In this document: piece by piece, positions 26,650 through 35,772 of the stretch
Numbering within the stretch: the first letter of the stretch is position 1
Layout: the number at the start of each line of letters is the position of its first letter
From: Oerskovia merdavium
GTDB lineage: Bacteria > Actinomycetota > Actinomycetes > Actinomycetales > Cellulomonadaceae
DNA length: 64,000 nt
NCBI RefSeq assembly: GCF_014836755.1
Contig: NZ_JACSQF010000005.1
Span: 65,085-129,084, forward strand
Direction: 5' to 3'
Made by a program: the position numbers and the translations under genes
Notes under the pieces: model-generated
Told to the model about the DNA's origin: nothing
Seen by the model: only the letters and a program-made list of their open reading frames with translations
Database searches by the model: none

Positions 26650-27632
26650 CAGTTCGCTCCCGAGAATTCCTTGCGGCGCGCGATGATCCAGCGCGCGATC
26701 ATGTTGACGACGAACGTGATGACGAACAGCGCGAGGCCCGTCGCGATGAGGGTGCTCACCGCGAGGCCGCTCGCCTCAGGGAACTTCGAGGCGATGTTCG
26801 CGGCGATCGTCTGCTGCTGCCCCGGCTTGAGGAGGAACAGCGAGTAGAGGAACCCGGGCGAGATGACCATGAGCACGGCCATGGTCTCGCCGAGCGCGCG
26901 GCCGAGGCCCAGCATCGAGGCGCTGATCACGCCCGAGCGGCCGAACGGCAGGACCGCCATGCGGACCATCTCCCAGCGCGTCGCACCGAGGGCCAGGGAG
27001 GCCTCCTCGTGGAGCACCGGGGTCTGGAGGAACACCTCGCGCGAGACCGCCGTGATGATCGGCAGGATCATGACCGCGAGGACGATCGAGGCCGACATGA
27101 TGTTCTTGGCCGGGGCCTGGTAGCCCGCGAACAGCGGGATGAAGCCCAGCGTCCCGCTCAGCCACGTGAAGAACGGGTTGAGGATCGGGAGCAGCCACAG
27201 GGCGCCCCACAGGCCGTACACGACGCTCGGGATGGCCGCGAGGAGGTCGATCAGGTAGCCGAGCCCCTGCGCCAGGCGCCGTGGCGCGTAGTGCGAGATG
27301 AAGAGCGCGATGCCCACCGAGACCGGGACCGCGATCGCGAGCGCCAGGATCGAGGCGAGCAGCGTCCCGAACACGAGCGGGCCGACGTACGCGAGCAGCG
27401 AGTCCGCCTTGAACCAGGAGATCTCCTGGAGCTCCTCGGGGCTGGCCGTCAGCGCGGGCCACGCCTCGATGACGAGGAACACGGCCACCGCGGCGAGGAC
27501 CACGAGGATGAGGATCCCGGCACCGGTCGACAGGCCGGCGAAGACCCGGCCGGCCAGGCCGCCCTTGGTCGCGGGGACCTGGGGCTCGGACCCGAGCCCG
27601 GCTCGGGTGGAGGGAGGAGAGGTGACGGCCAC
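26649..27632 (-). CDS. pstC: Phosphate ABC transporter permease PstC
   Basis: A 327-residue membrane permease with about six spans: [22 protein letters not shown], then [26 protein letters not shown] and, after [12 protein letters not shown], the coupling loop [26 protein letters not shown] at 27632 is preferred because GGAG lies five bases upstream. A GTG at 27686 is in frame but lacks a ribosome site. The overlap with pstA and the order after pstS confirm the operon. Confidence 0.94.
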   Translation of the reverse strand: MAVTSPPSTRAGLGSEPQVPATKGGLAGRVFAGLSTGAGILILVVLAAVAVFLVIEAWPALTASPEELQEISWFKADSLLAYVGPLVFGTLLASILALAIAVPVSVGIALFISHYAPRRLAQGLGYLIDLLAAIPSVVYGLWGALWLLPILNPFFTWLSGTLGFIPLFAGYQAPAKNIMSASIVLAVMILPIITAVSREVFLQTPVLHEEASLALGATRWEMVRMAVLPFGRSGVISASMLGLGRALGETMAVLMVISPGFLYSLFLLKPGQQQTIAANIASKFPEASGLAVSTLIATGLALFVITFVVNMIARWIIARRKEFSGAN

Positions 27633-27765
27633 TGATGCTCCGATGACTGAGGTGCGGCGGTGGTAGGACGACGATCCGGGAGTCACGCGCCCGTGGCGGG
27701 CCGCATCAGGCTGACAGCCTCGACGCGACCCGCCCCTGGGTGTGTGACCGTGTGCAGTTCTGCGA

Positions 27766-28902
27766 TCAGCTCTTGACGGTGATCGAGTCGAGCGCTGCCT
27801 GGACCTCGGTGCGCAGGGCGTCCGAGATCGGGGCGGAGCCGGCGACGGAGGCCTCGGCAGCGCGTGCCTGGCCCTCCTCGCTGGCGACGTAGGTCAGGTA
27901 CGCCTTGACGTTCGCGGCGTCCTCGGCCTTGTCGTAGGTGTCGCAGGCGATCGAGTAGGAGATGAGGACCAGCGGGTAGGCGCCGGCCTCGGTCGTGGTG
28001 CGGTCGATCTCGACGACGAGGCGCTTGTCGGTCGCGTCCTCCGCACGAGGCGAGGCGTCGACGACCTTGGCCGCGGCCTCGGGCGAGAACGGCACGTACT
28101 CCTCGCCGACCTTGATCGCGACCGTGCCCAGGTCACCGGCGCGCGAGGCGTCGGCGTACCCGATGGCGCCCTCGGCACCCGTGACGGTGTCGACGACACC
28201 CTGGGTGCCCTGACCCGACTGACCGCCGGACAGGGGCCAGTCGCCGCTGGCCTCGTGCGGCCAGGCGCCGTTCGAGGCGGCCGCGAGGTACTCGGTGAAG
28301 TTCTCCGTGGTGCCGGACTCGTCCGAGCGGTTCACGGGGATGATCGCGGTCGCGGGGAGCTCGACGCCCTCGTTCTCCGCGGCGATCGCCGGGTCGTTCC
28401 AGGTCGTGATCTCGCGGTTGAAGATCTTCGCGAGCGTCTCGGCCGAGAGCTGGAGGTGCTCGGTGTCGACACCGGGCAGGTTGTAGATCACGGCGATGGG
28501 GCTGATGTAGAGCGGGACCTCGATCGCCTCGCCGCCGAAGCAGCGGTCGGTCGCGGTCGCGAGCTCGTCCTCCTTGAGGGCGGCGTCGGAGCCGGCGAAC
28601 TGCGTGGCGCCGGACAGGAACTGCTCGCGGCCTCCGCCGGAGCCGACCGCGTCGTAGCTGACGGTCACGCCGGGGGCGATGTCGCCGAAGCCGGCGATCC
28701 AGCCGGCCACGGCCTTCTCCTGGGACGAGGCGCCGGCACCGGCGAGCGTGCCCGTGAGGTCCTCGGTCGAGCCGCTCGCTGCGCCATCAGTGGTGGCGTC
28801 GCCACCGGAGTCGGTGCTGTTCGAGCCGCACGCTGCCAACGTCAACGCGAGCATGCCGACGGCTGCTGCGGAACCTGCGCGGGTGAATCGGCTGAGCTTC
28901 AC
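27766..28902 (-). CDS. pstS: Phosphate-binding lipoprotein PstS
   Basis: A 378-residue surface lipoprotein that hands phosphate to PstCA. The signal peptide ends in TLAAC (Cys25), followed by an acidic Ser/Gly/Thr linker. The phosphate-binding core has AGASSQEKAVAGWIAGF, SGGGREQFLSGATQFAGSD, IPVNRSDESGTTENFTEYL and a C-terminal segment AEEGQARAAEASVAGSAPI-like region. GTG at 28902 follows GGAAGAAGAG. A PHO box lies 98-115 bases upstream, so expression should rise on phosphate starvation through regX3. Confidence 0.95.
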   Translation of the reverse strand: MKLSRFTRAGSAAAVGMLALTLAACGSNSTDSGGDATTDGAASGSTEDLTGTLAGAGASSQEKAVAGWIAGFGDIAPGVTVSYDAVGSGGGREQFLSGATQFAGSDAALKEDELATATDRCFGGEAIEVPLYISPIAVIYNLPGVDTEHLQLSAETLAKIFNREITTWNDPAIAAENEGVELPATAIIPVNRSDESGTTENFTEYLAAASNGAWPHEASGDWPLSGGQSGQGTQGVVDTVTGAEGAIGYADASRAGDLGTVAIKVGEEYVPFSPEAAAKVVDASPRAEDATDKRLVVEIDRTTTEAGAYPLVLISYSIACDTYDKAEDAANVKAYLTYVASEEGQARAAEASVAGSAPISDALRTEVQAALDSITVKS

Positions 28903-29225
28903 TCTCTTCTTCCATCCTGTTCAACGCGGGGGCGGCACCAGCGAGCGCCGGTGACAACAACGACGCTAAGCAGCCCGGGTGACGCGCTCCGGTTGTCCGG
29001 GTGAACGACAGATGAACAGTGCACAGACTCTTGCGGCCTGTGGATAAACCACTGTGACGGGGTCGCCGCGGCCCCCTCCCGGGGGCCAGCGGTTGCCTCA
29101 TCCAGGCAGGTCGGGAACGCTGGCAGGAACAGGTCGTCGAGCAGACCGAGCCGGACCTGCACGTCGTCGGCCCCTCGCTCACGGGCACCGCACGACCCGC
29201 ACGGACGAACGTCAGGAGACCTCGC
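28903..29225. promoter_or_regulatory. Divergent gap between pstS and the BCCT transporter
   Basis: The 323-base gap contains the pstS ribosome site, a possible minus-strand -10 (TAGCGT, read at 28963-28968) and the PHO box at 29000-29017. On the plus side AGGAGA precedes the transporter GTG. No gene is visible here. Confidence 0.5.
29000..29017 (-). promoter_or_regulatory. PHO box upstream of pstS (GTTCATC-TGTC-GTTCACC)
   Basis: Two seven-base direct repeats exactly 11 bases apart on the minus strand match the actinobacterial PHO box. They lie 98-115 bases before the pstS start codon and are the expected binding site of the RegX3/PhoP-type regulator. Confidence 0.75.
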
Positions 29226-31160
29226 GTGAGCGACGACGGCACGAGCGACCACCCCACCAGCGATGCGAGCGAGGACGGGACCGCGCCGGCGGGCGACAGC
29301 GCCGCCTCCCCCGCTCCCGCCCCGGCGTCGGGCACCGAGGCCGGGGCCGGGGCCGCCGCGGCCCTCCCCGTGCCGCCCGGGCGCATGTACCCCCGCGTCT
29401 TCTACCCTGCGGCCGGCCTGATCCTGCTGTTCGTCCTGCTCGCGATGGTGTTCACGGACGGGACCACGGCGGTCCTGGGCACGCTCCAGGCCGACGTGAT
29501 CGGAGCGTTCGGCTGGTACTACGTGCTGATCGTGGCCGGGTTCGTCATCTTCGCGCTGTGGATGGGCCTGAGCCGCTTCGGCGACATCGTCCTCGGCAAG
29601 GACGACGAGACCCCGCTGTTCCGGCTGCCCGTGTGGTTCGCGATGCTGTTCGCGACCGGCATGGGGATCGGGCTCGTCTACTGGGGAGCGGCCGAGCCGC
29701 TGACGCACTACGCGTCGCCCAAGCCGGGCGTCACGGGCGACCCGGCGGCCCTCGCGCAGGCCGCGATGGGGCAGAGCTACCTTCACTGGGGCGTGCACGC
29801 CTGGGCGATCTACGTCGTCGCGGGCCTCGCGCTCGCCTACGCGATCCACCGCAAGGGGCGGCCCGTCTCGATCCGGTGGGCCCTCGAACCCCTGCTCGGC
29901 GACCGGGTCAAGGGCCGCCTCGGCGACGTGGTCGACGTCGTCGCGGTGCTGGGCACGGTGTTCGGTGTCGCGACCTCGCTGGGCTTCGGTGTGCTGCAGA
30001 TCGGGGCCGGGCTCGGCTTCCTGAACGTCGCCGAGCCGGGCCTGGCGCTCCAGATCGGCCTGATCATCGGGATCACGGCCGTCGCGACCCTCTCGGTCGC
30101 CTCGGGCCTGGGGCGCGGCATGAAATGGCTCTCCAACGGGAACATGGTCCTGGCCGGCGTCCTGGCCCTCACGGTGCTCGTGGTGGGCCCCACGCTGTTC
30201 CTCCTGCGCGACTACGTGCAGTCCATGGGGTACTACCTCCAGAACGTCATCCGCCTGACGTTCGACACCACGGCCTTCCAGGGCGACGCCGGGCTCGAGT
30301 GGCAGTCGTCGTGGACCATCTTCTACTGGGGCTGGTGGATCTCGTGGGCCCCGTTCGTGGGCGTCTTCATCGCGCGCATCTCGCGCGGGCGCACCATCCG
30401 CGAGTTCGTCATGGGCACGCTCCTGGTCCCCACGCTCGTGACGTTCCTGTGGTTCTCGATCTTCGGCGGCTCGGCGCTCTACCGGCAGATCTTCGGCGAC
30501 GGCGGGCTCATAGGCGCCGACGGGAGCGTCGACACCGACACCGTGCTGTTCCAGCTCCTGGGCGACCTGCCGGGCGGCCCGGTCCTCACGGTGCTCGCGA
30601 TCGTGCTCATCGGGGTGTTCTTCGTGACGTCGGCCGACTCGGGCTCGTTCGTCGTCGGGATGCTGACCTCGGGTGGCGACCCGCACCCCGCGGTCTGGAA
30701 CCGCATCCTGTGGGCCGTGCTGTCGGGCCTCCTCGCGATGGCCCTCCTGATCTCGGGTGGGCTCACCGCTCTGCAGACGGCCGCGATCCTCATCGCCCTG
30801 CCGTTCTCGGTCGTCATGATCGGCATGGCCCTGTCGACCGTGATCGCGCTGCGTGAGGAGCACAGCGCGATCCTGCGCGCCGAACGGGCCCAGGCCCGCC
30901 TGGTCCTCACCCAGCACGTCACGCGCCGCGTGACCGAGACCATCTCCGAGCAGTGGGACGAGCTCTACGGCAGCGACGTCCCCCAGGCGCCCAGGCCTGC
31001 CGCGGAGCGGCGAGGACCCGAACGACGCGGTGCCCTGCGCGGGCGCCCGAGGCGCCGCCCCGGCGGCGACCAGCCGAGCGGCCCCGGCACGTCCGGTAGC
31101 CCCGTCACGTCCGGTAGCCCCGGCGGAACCGGTGACCCCGGCGGGACCAGCGGCGGCTGA
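29226..31160 (+). CDS. BCCT-family betaine/choline/carnitine transporter
   Basis: A 644-residue transporter of the betaine-choline-carnitine family with about 12 membrane spans. The sodium/substrate motif region reads FATGMGIGLVYWGAAEPLTH, and the signature region is YWGWWISWAPFVGVFIARISRGR. Both tails are extended: residues 1-55 are Ala/Pro/Glu-rich and the last 75 are basic then Gly/Ser/Pro-rich, reminiscent of the osmosensing tail in BetP. The glycine-rich motif GMGIG resembles sodium-coupled members (betaine), not the proton- or antiport types, but the exact substrate is inferred. GTG at 29226 follows AGGAGA. It lies between pstS and regX3. Confidence 0.9.
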   Translation: MSDDGTSDHPTSDASEDGTAPAGDSAASPAPAPASGTEAGAGAAAALPVPPGRMYPRVFYPAAGLILLFVLLAMVFTDGTTAVLGTLQADVIGAFGWYYVLIVAGFVIFALWMGLSRFGDIVLGKDDETPLFRLPVWFAMLFATGMGIGLVYWGAAEPLTHYASPKPGVTGDPAALAQAAMGQSYLHWGVHAWAIYVVAGLALAYAIHRKGRPVSIRWALEPLLGDRVKGRLGDVVDVVAVLGTVFGVATSLGFGVLQIGAGLGFLNVAEPGLALQIGLIIGITAVATLSVASGLGRGMKWLSNGNMVLAGVLALTVLVVGPTLFLLRDYVQSMGYYLQNVIRLTFDTTAFQGDAGLEWQSSWTIFYWGWWISWAPFVGVFIARISRGRTIREFVMGTLLVPTLVTFLWFSIFGGSALYRQIFGDGGLIGADGSVDTDTVLFQLLGDLPGGPVLTVLAIVLIGVFFVTSADSGSFVVGMLTSGGDPHPAVWNRILWAVLSGLLAMALLISGGLTALQTAAILIALPFSVVMIGMALSTVIALREEHSAILRAERAQARLVLTQHVTRRVTETISEQWDELYGSDVPQAPRPAAERRGPERRGALRGRPRRRPGGDQPSGPGTSGSPVTSGSPGGTGDPGGTSGG

Positions 31161-31161
31161 G

Positions 31162-31195
31162 CGGCGTGTCCGAGCTCTCCGGCCCGGACACGCCG
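31162..31195. terminator. Hairpin between BCCT gene and regX3
   Basis: Perfect 11-base arms (31162-31172 and 31185-31195) around a 12-base loop, between two convergent genes. Confidence 0.6.
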
Positions 31196-31229
31196 GTGCC
31201 CGCCCCGACGGGTCGGCACCGCACCTGAG

Positions 31230-31934
31230 CTACGCGTCGCCGTCGGCCACCTTGTAGCCCAGCCCACGCACCGTCAGCAGGTAGCGCGGGGTCGCCGGGT
31301 CGGGCTCGATCTTCGAGCGGATGCGCTTGACGTGCACGTCGAGGGTCTTGGTGTCACCCACGTAGTCGGCCCCCCACACGCGGTCGATGAGCTGCCCGCG
31401 CGTCAGGACCCGGCCCGCGTTGCGCAGCAGCAGCTCGAGCAGGTCGAACTCCTTGAGCGGGAACGAGACGAGCTCGCCGTGCACCGAGACCGTGTGCCGC
31501 TCGACGTCCATCTTGACCGGACCGACCTCGAGCGCCCCGTCGTCCTCGGGCTCCCCCGCGGCGGCCTCCGGCCCGCCCTGGCGCCGCAGCACGGCGCGCA
31601 CGCGCGCGAGGAGCTCCCGGAACGAGTAGGGCTTGGTCACGTAGTCGTCCGCACCGAGCTCGAGCCCCACGACCTTGTCGATCTCGGAGTCCTTGGCCGT
31701 GAGCATGATGACGGGCACGTTGCCGCGCTGGCGCAGCTCGCGGCAGACCTCGGTGCCGCTCAGGCCGGGGAGCATGAGGTCGAGCAGCACGAGGTCCGCA
31801 CCGCCCGCGTCGTAGGCGGCCAGAGCCTCGGGCCCGGTCGCCGCCTCGACGACGTCGAAGCCCTCGCGGGCCAGCTGATAGGTCAGAGGGTCGCGGTACG
31901 ACTCCTCGTCCTCGACGACCAGGATGCGCGTCAC
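31230..31934 (-). CDS. regX3: Phosphate-responsive response regulator (RegX3/PhoB type)
   Basis: A 234-residue OmpR/PhoB-class regulator. The receiver domain has VVEDEES, the phospho-acceptor Asp52 (VLLDLMLPG) and Lys in MLTAKDSEIDKV. The winged-helix domain has FPLKEFDLLELLLRNAGRVL and DVHVKRIRSKIE with RYLLTVRGLGYKV. GTG at 31934 overlaps the sensor stop (GTGA), so the pair is coupled. The neighbourhood of phoU, gpmA and mshA is the RegX3 context of mycobacteria. It should bind the PHO boxes at 29.0 and 33.4 kb. Confidence 0.93.
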   Translation of the reverse strand: MTRILVVEDEESYRDPLTYQLAREGFDVVEAATGPEALAAYDAGGADLVLLDLMLPGLSGTEVCRELRQRGNVPVIMLTAKDSEIDKVVGLELGADDYVTKPYSFRELLARVRAVLRRQGGPEAAAGEPEDDGALEVGPVKMDVERHTVSVHGELVSFPLKEFDLLELLLRNAGRVLTRGQLIDRVWGADYVGDTKTLDVHVKRIRSKIEPDPATPRYLLTVRGLGYKVADGDA

Positions 31935-33271
31935 GCACCCACCTCCTTGGTTCTGGGGGACGTGCCGGGGTAGGGATCGGTCTGTGGGTCGCCCGCCCGG
32001 GAGGGGGCGGCGACGTCGGTCGGGGCCTGGGCCTCGGTGAGGGGCGGGGTCACGGGAACGTCCGCCGCGCCGTCGGTGTTCTCTGCGCCGCCTGCGTCCT
32101 CAGCACCCTCGGTGCCCGACGGCGAAGCCTCCACCGCGGTCGGGTCCGCCGCCGGGATGCGCAGCGTGAACGTGGAACCACGGCCGGGCTCGGACCACAT
32201 GGTCACCTCGCCGCCGTGGTCGGCAGCGATGTGCTTGACGATGCTGAGGCCGAGGCCCGTGCCGCCCGTGTCGCGCGAGCGCGCGGGATCGACCCGGTAG
32301 AACCGCTCGAACACGCGCTGCTGCTCGCCTGCGGAGATCCCGATGCCCTGGTCGACGACAGCGATCTCGACAAGGTCTCCGACGACGCTCACGCCCACCC
32401 CGACGCGCGTGTTCTCGCCCGAGTAGGCGACCGCGTTGTCGAGCAGGTTGCGGACCGCGGTCACGAGCAGCGCGTGGTCGCCGTAGACGACCGCGTCGAG
32501 GTCGCCTCCGACCGTCAGGACGATGCCCTTGCCCTGGGCGTTGGTGCGCGCCCGGTCGACGGACTCCTCGACCACGCCCCGCACAGGGACGGTCGTGACG
32601 GCCTGGAGCGCGCCGGCGACCTGGAGGCGGGAGAGCTCGATGATCTCCTGGACCAGCGCGGACAGGCGCGTGGCCTCCTGCTGCATGCGTCCGGTGAACC
32701 GGCGGACCGCGACGGGGTCGTCCGCGGCGTCCTGGACCGTCTCGGCGAGCAGCGCGAGCGCGCCCACCGGGGTCTTGAGCTCGTGCGAGACGTTGACGAC
32801 GAAGTCACGGCGGATCGCGTCGATGCGTCGCGCCTCGGTCCGGTCCTCGGCGAGCACGAGGATGTGGTGCGGGCCGACCTGCGCGACGCGGACCTGGAGC
32901 ATGACCATGCCGCGGCCGACCGGGCCGCGCGGGAGCTCGAGCTCCTCGTCGCGGATCACCCCGTCGCGCTGGACCTCGGCGATCATGTCGAGGATCGCGG
33001 CATGCACGACCGCGTCACCCCGCACCACGCCCAAGGCATAGGCCGGTGGGCTGGCCCGCACCACCTCGCCCTCGCCGTCGAGGACCACGGCGGCCGAGCG
33101 CAGCACCGCGAGCACGCGCACCAGCCCCTCGTCGAGCTCGGGGGCCTCCCCGTCGGGCATGCGGTGGGCGCTGCGTTCGCTGAACCGGAACGCGAGCGTC
33201 GCGAACACGCCCACGAGCAGCCCGATGACCCCGGCGACGAGCAGCCCGACGCCCTCCTGGATTCCTTCCAC
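31931..33271 (-). CDS. senX3: Sensor histidine kinase (SenX3/PhoR type)
   Basis: A 446-residue sensor. One N-terminal span (GLLVAGVIGLLVGVFATLAF) is followed by a PAS-like domain (residues 45-145), the dimerisation/phosphorylation helix FVVNVSHELKTPVGALAL (His163), and the ATPase domain with NLLDNAVAYS, VVDQGIGIS and GGTGLGLSIVKHIAADHGG. The C-terminal 70 residues are Glu/Ala/Pro-rich. GTG at 33271 is chosen since the membrane span starts right after it; a GTG at 33358 adds 29 basic residues. There is no clear ribosome site, so the start is uncertain. It is divergent from phoU. Confidence 0.93.
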   Translation of the reverse strand: MEGIQEGVGLLVAGVIGLLVGVFATLAFRFSERSAHRMPDGEAPELDEGLVRVLAVLRSAAVVLDGEGEVVRASPPAYALGVVRGDAVVHAAILDMIAEVQRDGVIRDEELELPRGPVGRGMVMLQVRVAQVGPHHILVLAEDRTEARRIDAIRRDFVVNVSHELKTPVGALALLAETVQDAADDPVAVRRFTGRMQQEATRLSALVQEIIELSRLQVAGALQAVTTVPVRGVVEESVDRARTNAQGKGIVLTVGGDLDAVVYGDHALLVTAVRNLLDNAVAYSGENTRVGVGVSVVGDLVEIAVVDQGIGISAGEQQRVFERFYRVDPARSRDTGGTGLGLSIVKHIAADHGGEVTMWSEPGRGSTFTLRIPAADPTAVEASPSGTEGAEDAGGAENTDGAADVPVTPPLTEAQAPTDVAAPSRAGDPQTDPYPGTSPRTKEVGA

Positions 33272-33352
33272 GGTTCCAGCGTACGGTCGGAGAGGACCCC
33301 GCCGGACCGTCCGCGCCCGTTCCGGGACGGTTCCGGTGCGGCGCGCCCAAGA

Positions 33353-33405
33353 GTTCACCTGGCGGCGTCCTGTCGTTCACCTGACCGTTCACCTCCCGGT
33401 TCACC
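33353..33405 (+). promoter_or_regulatory. Four GTTCACC repeats upstream of phoU (extended PHO box)
   Basis: GTTCACC occurs at 33353, 33375, 33387 and 33399, all on the plus strand. The steps are 22, 12 and 12 bases, so the last three are spaced one base more than the usual 11. They lie 46-98 bases before the phoU start, in the gap shared with senX3, and suggest control by RegX3. Confidence 0.6.
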
Positions 33406-33450
33406 TGGCCTGACATGGTGGGGGTTGCTGGTCACCATGAAAGGGATGCG

Positions 33451-34119
33451 ATGCGGGAAATCTTCGAGGCCGAGCTCAAGCAGGTCGGTGACGACCTTGC
33501 CGAGATGAGTCGCTTGGTCGAGTCTGCCATCAGTCGGGCGGGGACGGCGCTGCTCACTGCCGACCTCCAGCTCGCACAGTCCGTCATCGCGTCCGACCAC
33601 GCGATCGACGCCCTCGAGCGCGAGCTCGACGAACGCTGCGTCCTGCTGCTCGCGCAGCAGCAGCCGGTCGCGACCGACCTCCGCGTCGTCGTGAGCGCGC
33701 TGCGCATGAGCGCGACGCTCGAGCGCATGGGCGACCTCGCCCGGCACGTCGCCCAGGTCGCACGCGGCCGCTACCCGGCGCACGCGATCCACCCTCTGCT
33801 GGAGGGGACGTTCGCCCAGATGCACGACGCCGCGACGCGGGTCGCGCGCCGCACCACGACGCTCCTGACGACGCGTGACCTGACGGTCGCAGCGAACGTC
33901 GAGCGCGACGACGACCTGCTGGACCACCTGCACCAGGACACGTTCGCGGCGGTCCTGGGCCCGGACTGGACGGGGACCCCGCAGGAGACGGTCGACGTGA
34001 CGCTCGTGGGCCGCTACTACGAGCGGTTCGGCGACCACGGCGTCTCGATCGCCAAGCGCGTGACGTTCCTCGTCACGGGCGACTTCGCGGACGACCGCGG
34101 GCAGGCCGCGCGCGCCTAA
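33451..34119 (+). CDS. phoU: Phosphate signalling protein PhoU
   Basis: A 222-residue PhoU made of two three-helix repeats. Each carries the metal-binding E/DxxxD pattern: SDHAIDALERELDERC and, in the second half, VERDDDLLDHLHQDTF. LRVVVSALRMSATLERMGDLARHVA and GRYYERFGDHGVSIAKRVTFLVTGD are the conserved helices. It damps SenX3-RegX3 signalling when phosphate is ample, coupling Pst to the kinase. ATG at 33451 (MREIFEAELKQV) is the family start. It lies away from pstSCAB, next to senX3, as in mycobacteria. Confidence 0.94.
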   Translation: MREIFEAELKQVGDDLAEMSRLVESAISRAGTALLTADLQLAQSVIASDHAIDALERELDERCVLLLAQQQPVATDLRVVVSALRMSATLERMGDLARHVAQVARGRYPAHAIHPLLEGTFAQMHDAATRVARRTTTLLTTRDLTVAANVERDDDLLDHLHQDTFAAVLGPDWTGTPQETVDVTLVGRYYERFGDHGVSIAKRVTFLVTGDFADDRGQAARA

Positions 34120-34183
34120 CGGGTTCCCGGGGGCCCCTCCTCCCGGTGTGCCGGGCCGAGCGTCACGGTGCACGTCTCCCGCT

Positions 34184-34248
34184 CCACGAACGCCCCCCCG
34201 CCCCCCCCCCCCCCCCCCGGGGGGTGCGGCGCCGTCGGGCGTTCGTGG
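34184..34248. terminator. Terminator hairpin with an 18-base C run inside its loop
   Basis: Perfect 12-base arms (34184-34195 and 34237-34248) lie between the convergent phoU and gpmA genes. Their loop holds 18 C in a row (34201-34218) followed by six G. The arms are a plausible bidirectional terminator; the homopolymer length may be uncertain. Confidence 0.6.
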
Positions 34249-34261
34249 CTGTGCGTCGAGG

Positions 34262-34999
34262 TCAGCGACCCTGGTTCGCGACCGCGGCCACGGCGGCTGC
34301 CGCGGCGTCGGGGTCCAGGTACGTGCCACCCTTGACGATCGGCTTGAAGTTCTCGTCGAGCTCGTAGACGACCGGGATGCCCGTGGGGATGTTCAGGCCC
34401 GCGATGTCCTCGTCCGAGATCTCGTCGAGGTACTTCTCGATCGCACGGATCGAGTTGCCGTGAGCGGCGACCAGGACGGTCTTGCCGGCCTTGAGGTCGG
34501 GGATGATGTCCGACTCCCAGTAGGGCATCTCGCGCTCGAGGACGTCCTTGAGGCACTCGGTGAGGACCTCGGGCTCGCCGGCGTAGCGCGGGTCGGCGTC
34601 CTGCGAGAACTCCGAGCCCTTCTCGATCGCGGGCGGCGGCACGTCGTAGGAACGACGCCACAGCATGAACTGCTCCTCGCCGAACTCCTCGAGCGTCTGC
34701 TTCTTGTCCTTGCCCTGGAGCGCACCGTAGTGGCGCTCGTTGAGGCGCCACGAGCGCTTCACGGGGATCCAGTGACGGTCAGCAGCGTCCAGGGCGAGGT
34801 TCGCCGTGGTGATCGCGCGACGCAGGAGGGAGGTGTGGACGACGTCCGGCAGGATGCCGGCCTCCTTGAGGAGCTCGCCGCCGCGCTTCGCCTCCTCGAC
34901 GCCCTTCTCCGAGAGTGCGACGTCCACCCAGCCGGTGAACAGGTTCTTGGCATTCCATTCGCTCTCGCCGTGGCGGAGCAGCACGAGGGTGTAGGTCAT
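34262..34999 (-). CDS. gpmA: 2,3-bisphosphoglycerate-dependent phosphoglycerate mutase
   Basis: A 245-residue glycolytic enzyme interconverting 3- and 2-phosphoglycerate. [20 protein letters not shown] contains the phosphohistidine (His10); [32 protein letters not shown] and [19 protein letters not shown] complete the dPGM signature with the second catalytic His. ATG at 34999 gives [12 protein letters not shown]; an earlier ATG four codons up is less likely. The gene is adjacent to phoU, as in many actinobacteria. Confidence 0.96.
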   Translation of the reverse strand: MTYTLVLLRHGESEWNAKNLFTGWVDVALSEKGVEEAKRGGELLKEAGILPDVVHTSLLRRAITTANLALDAADRHWIPVKRSWRLNERHYGALQGKDKKQTLEEFGEEQFMLWRRSYDVPPPAIEKGSEFSQDADPRYAGEPEVLTECLKDVLEREMPYWESDIIPDLKAGKTVLVAAHGNSIRAIEKYLDEISDEDIAGLNIPTGIPVVYELDENFKPIVKGGTYLDPDAAAAAVAAVANQGR

Positions 35000-35230
35000 G
35001 GTCAACATCATCCCGTACCCCGGCGACCGTGGCAGCGCTGTCCCGGGAAATGGTCACCGAACATCTACGGAACGGGAAGTTCCCCCCGAAGAAGGTGGAA
35101 CACGTCGGGCGTCGGGGGAGCTCGGGCGGGAGCTCACGGGAGCACGACGGAACTCCTGGTGGAACTTCCGGCGGCGAACCGGGAGCTCGCGCCGCGGGAA
35201 TGGTGACGCGCGCCACGCGTTGGAACAGAC

Positions 35231-35668
35231 ATGCCCATCACCGGAGAGTACGCACCGAGCCCCGACGACCGAGCACGCAAGCAGACCGAGCTCTACGAGA
35301 GCTCGGGCGGCACCAAGGGCACGACCATGAACGGGATGCCCGTCGTCATCCTGTGGACCCTGGGCGCCAAGAGCGGGAAGATCCGCAAGACCCCGCTCAT
35401 GCGCGTCGAGCACGACGGCGACTACGCCGTCGTCGCCTCGCTCGGCGGAGCGCCCCAGCACCCCGTCTGGTACTACAACCTCGTGGCGGACCCGCACGTC
35501 GAGCTCCAGGACGGCCCCGAGCGCCACGACTACACGGCGCGCGAGGTCACGGGCGAGGAGAAGGCCCTGTGGTGGAAGCGCGCGGTCGAGGCCTACCCGC
35601 CGTACGCCGACTACCAGGAGCGCACCGACCGCGAGATCCCGGTCTTCGTGCTCGAACGCCAGGACTGA
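35231..35668 (+). CDS. Ddn-family F420-dependent nitroreductase
   Basis: A 145-residue member of the deazaflavin-dependent nitroreductase family. The hallmark pattern is [21 protein letters not shown], then [22 protein letters not shown] with ELQDG, which together form the F420 phosphate and deazaflavin pocket. Homologues reduce nitroimidazoles and quinones with F420H2; the native substrate here is unknown. ATG at 35231 is the family start. It lies between gpmA and mshA. Confidence 0.87.
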   Translation: MPITGEYAPSPDDRARKQTELYESSGGTKGTTMNGMPVVILWTLGAKSGKIRKTPLMRVEHDGDYAVVASLGGAPQHPVWYYNLVADPHVELQDGPERHDYTAREVTGEEKALWWKRAVEAYPPYADYQERTDREIPVFVLERQD

Positions 35669-35772
35669 CCCGAGCGGTCCGCAGCGGTGCCCGGCGAGCA
35701 CGGGCACCGCTCGTCGCGGACGACGGCGGGCGCCGCGCCTCCGCGGGCTGCACCGAGTCGTCGACCGGTCTC

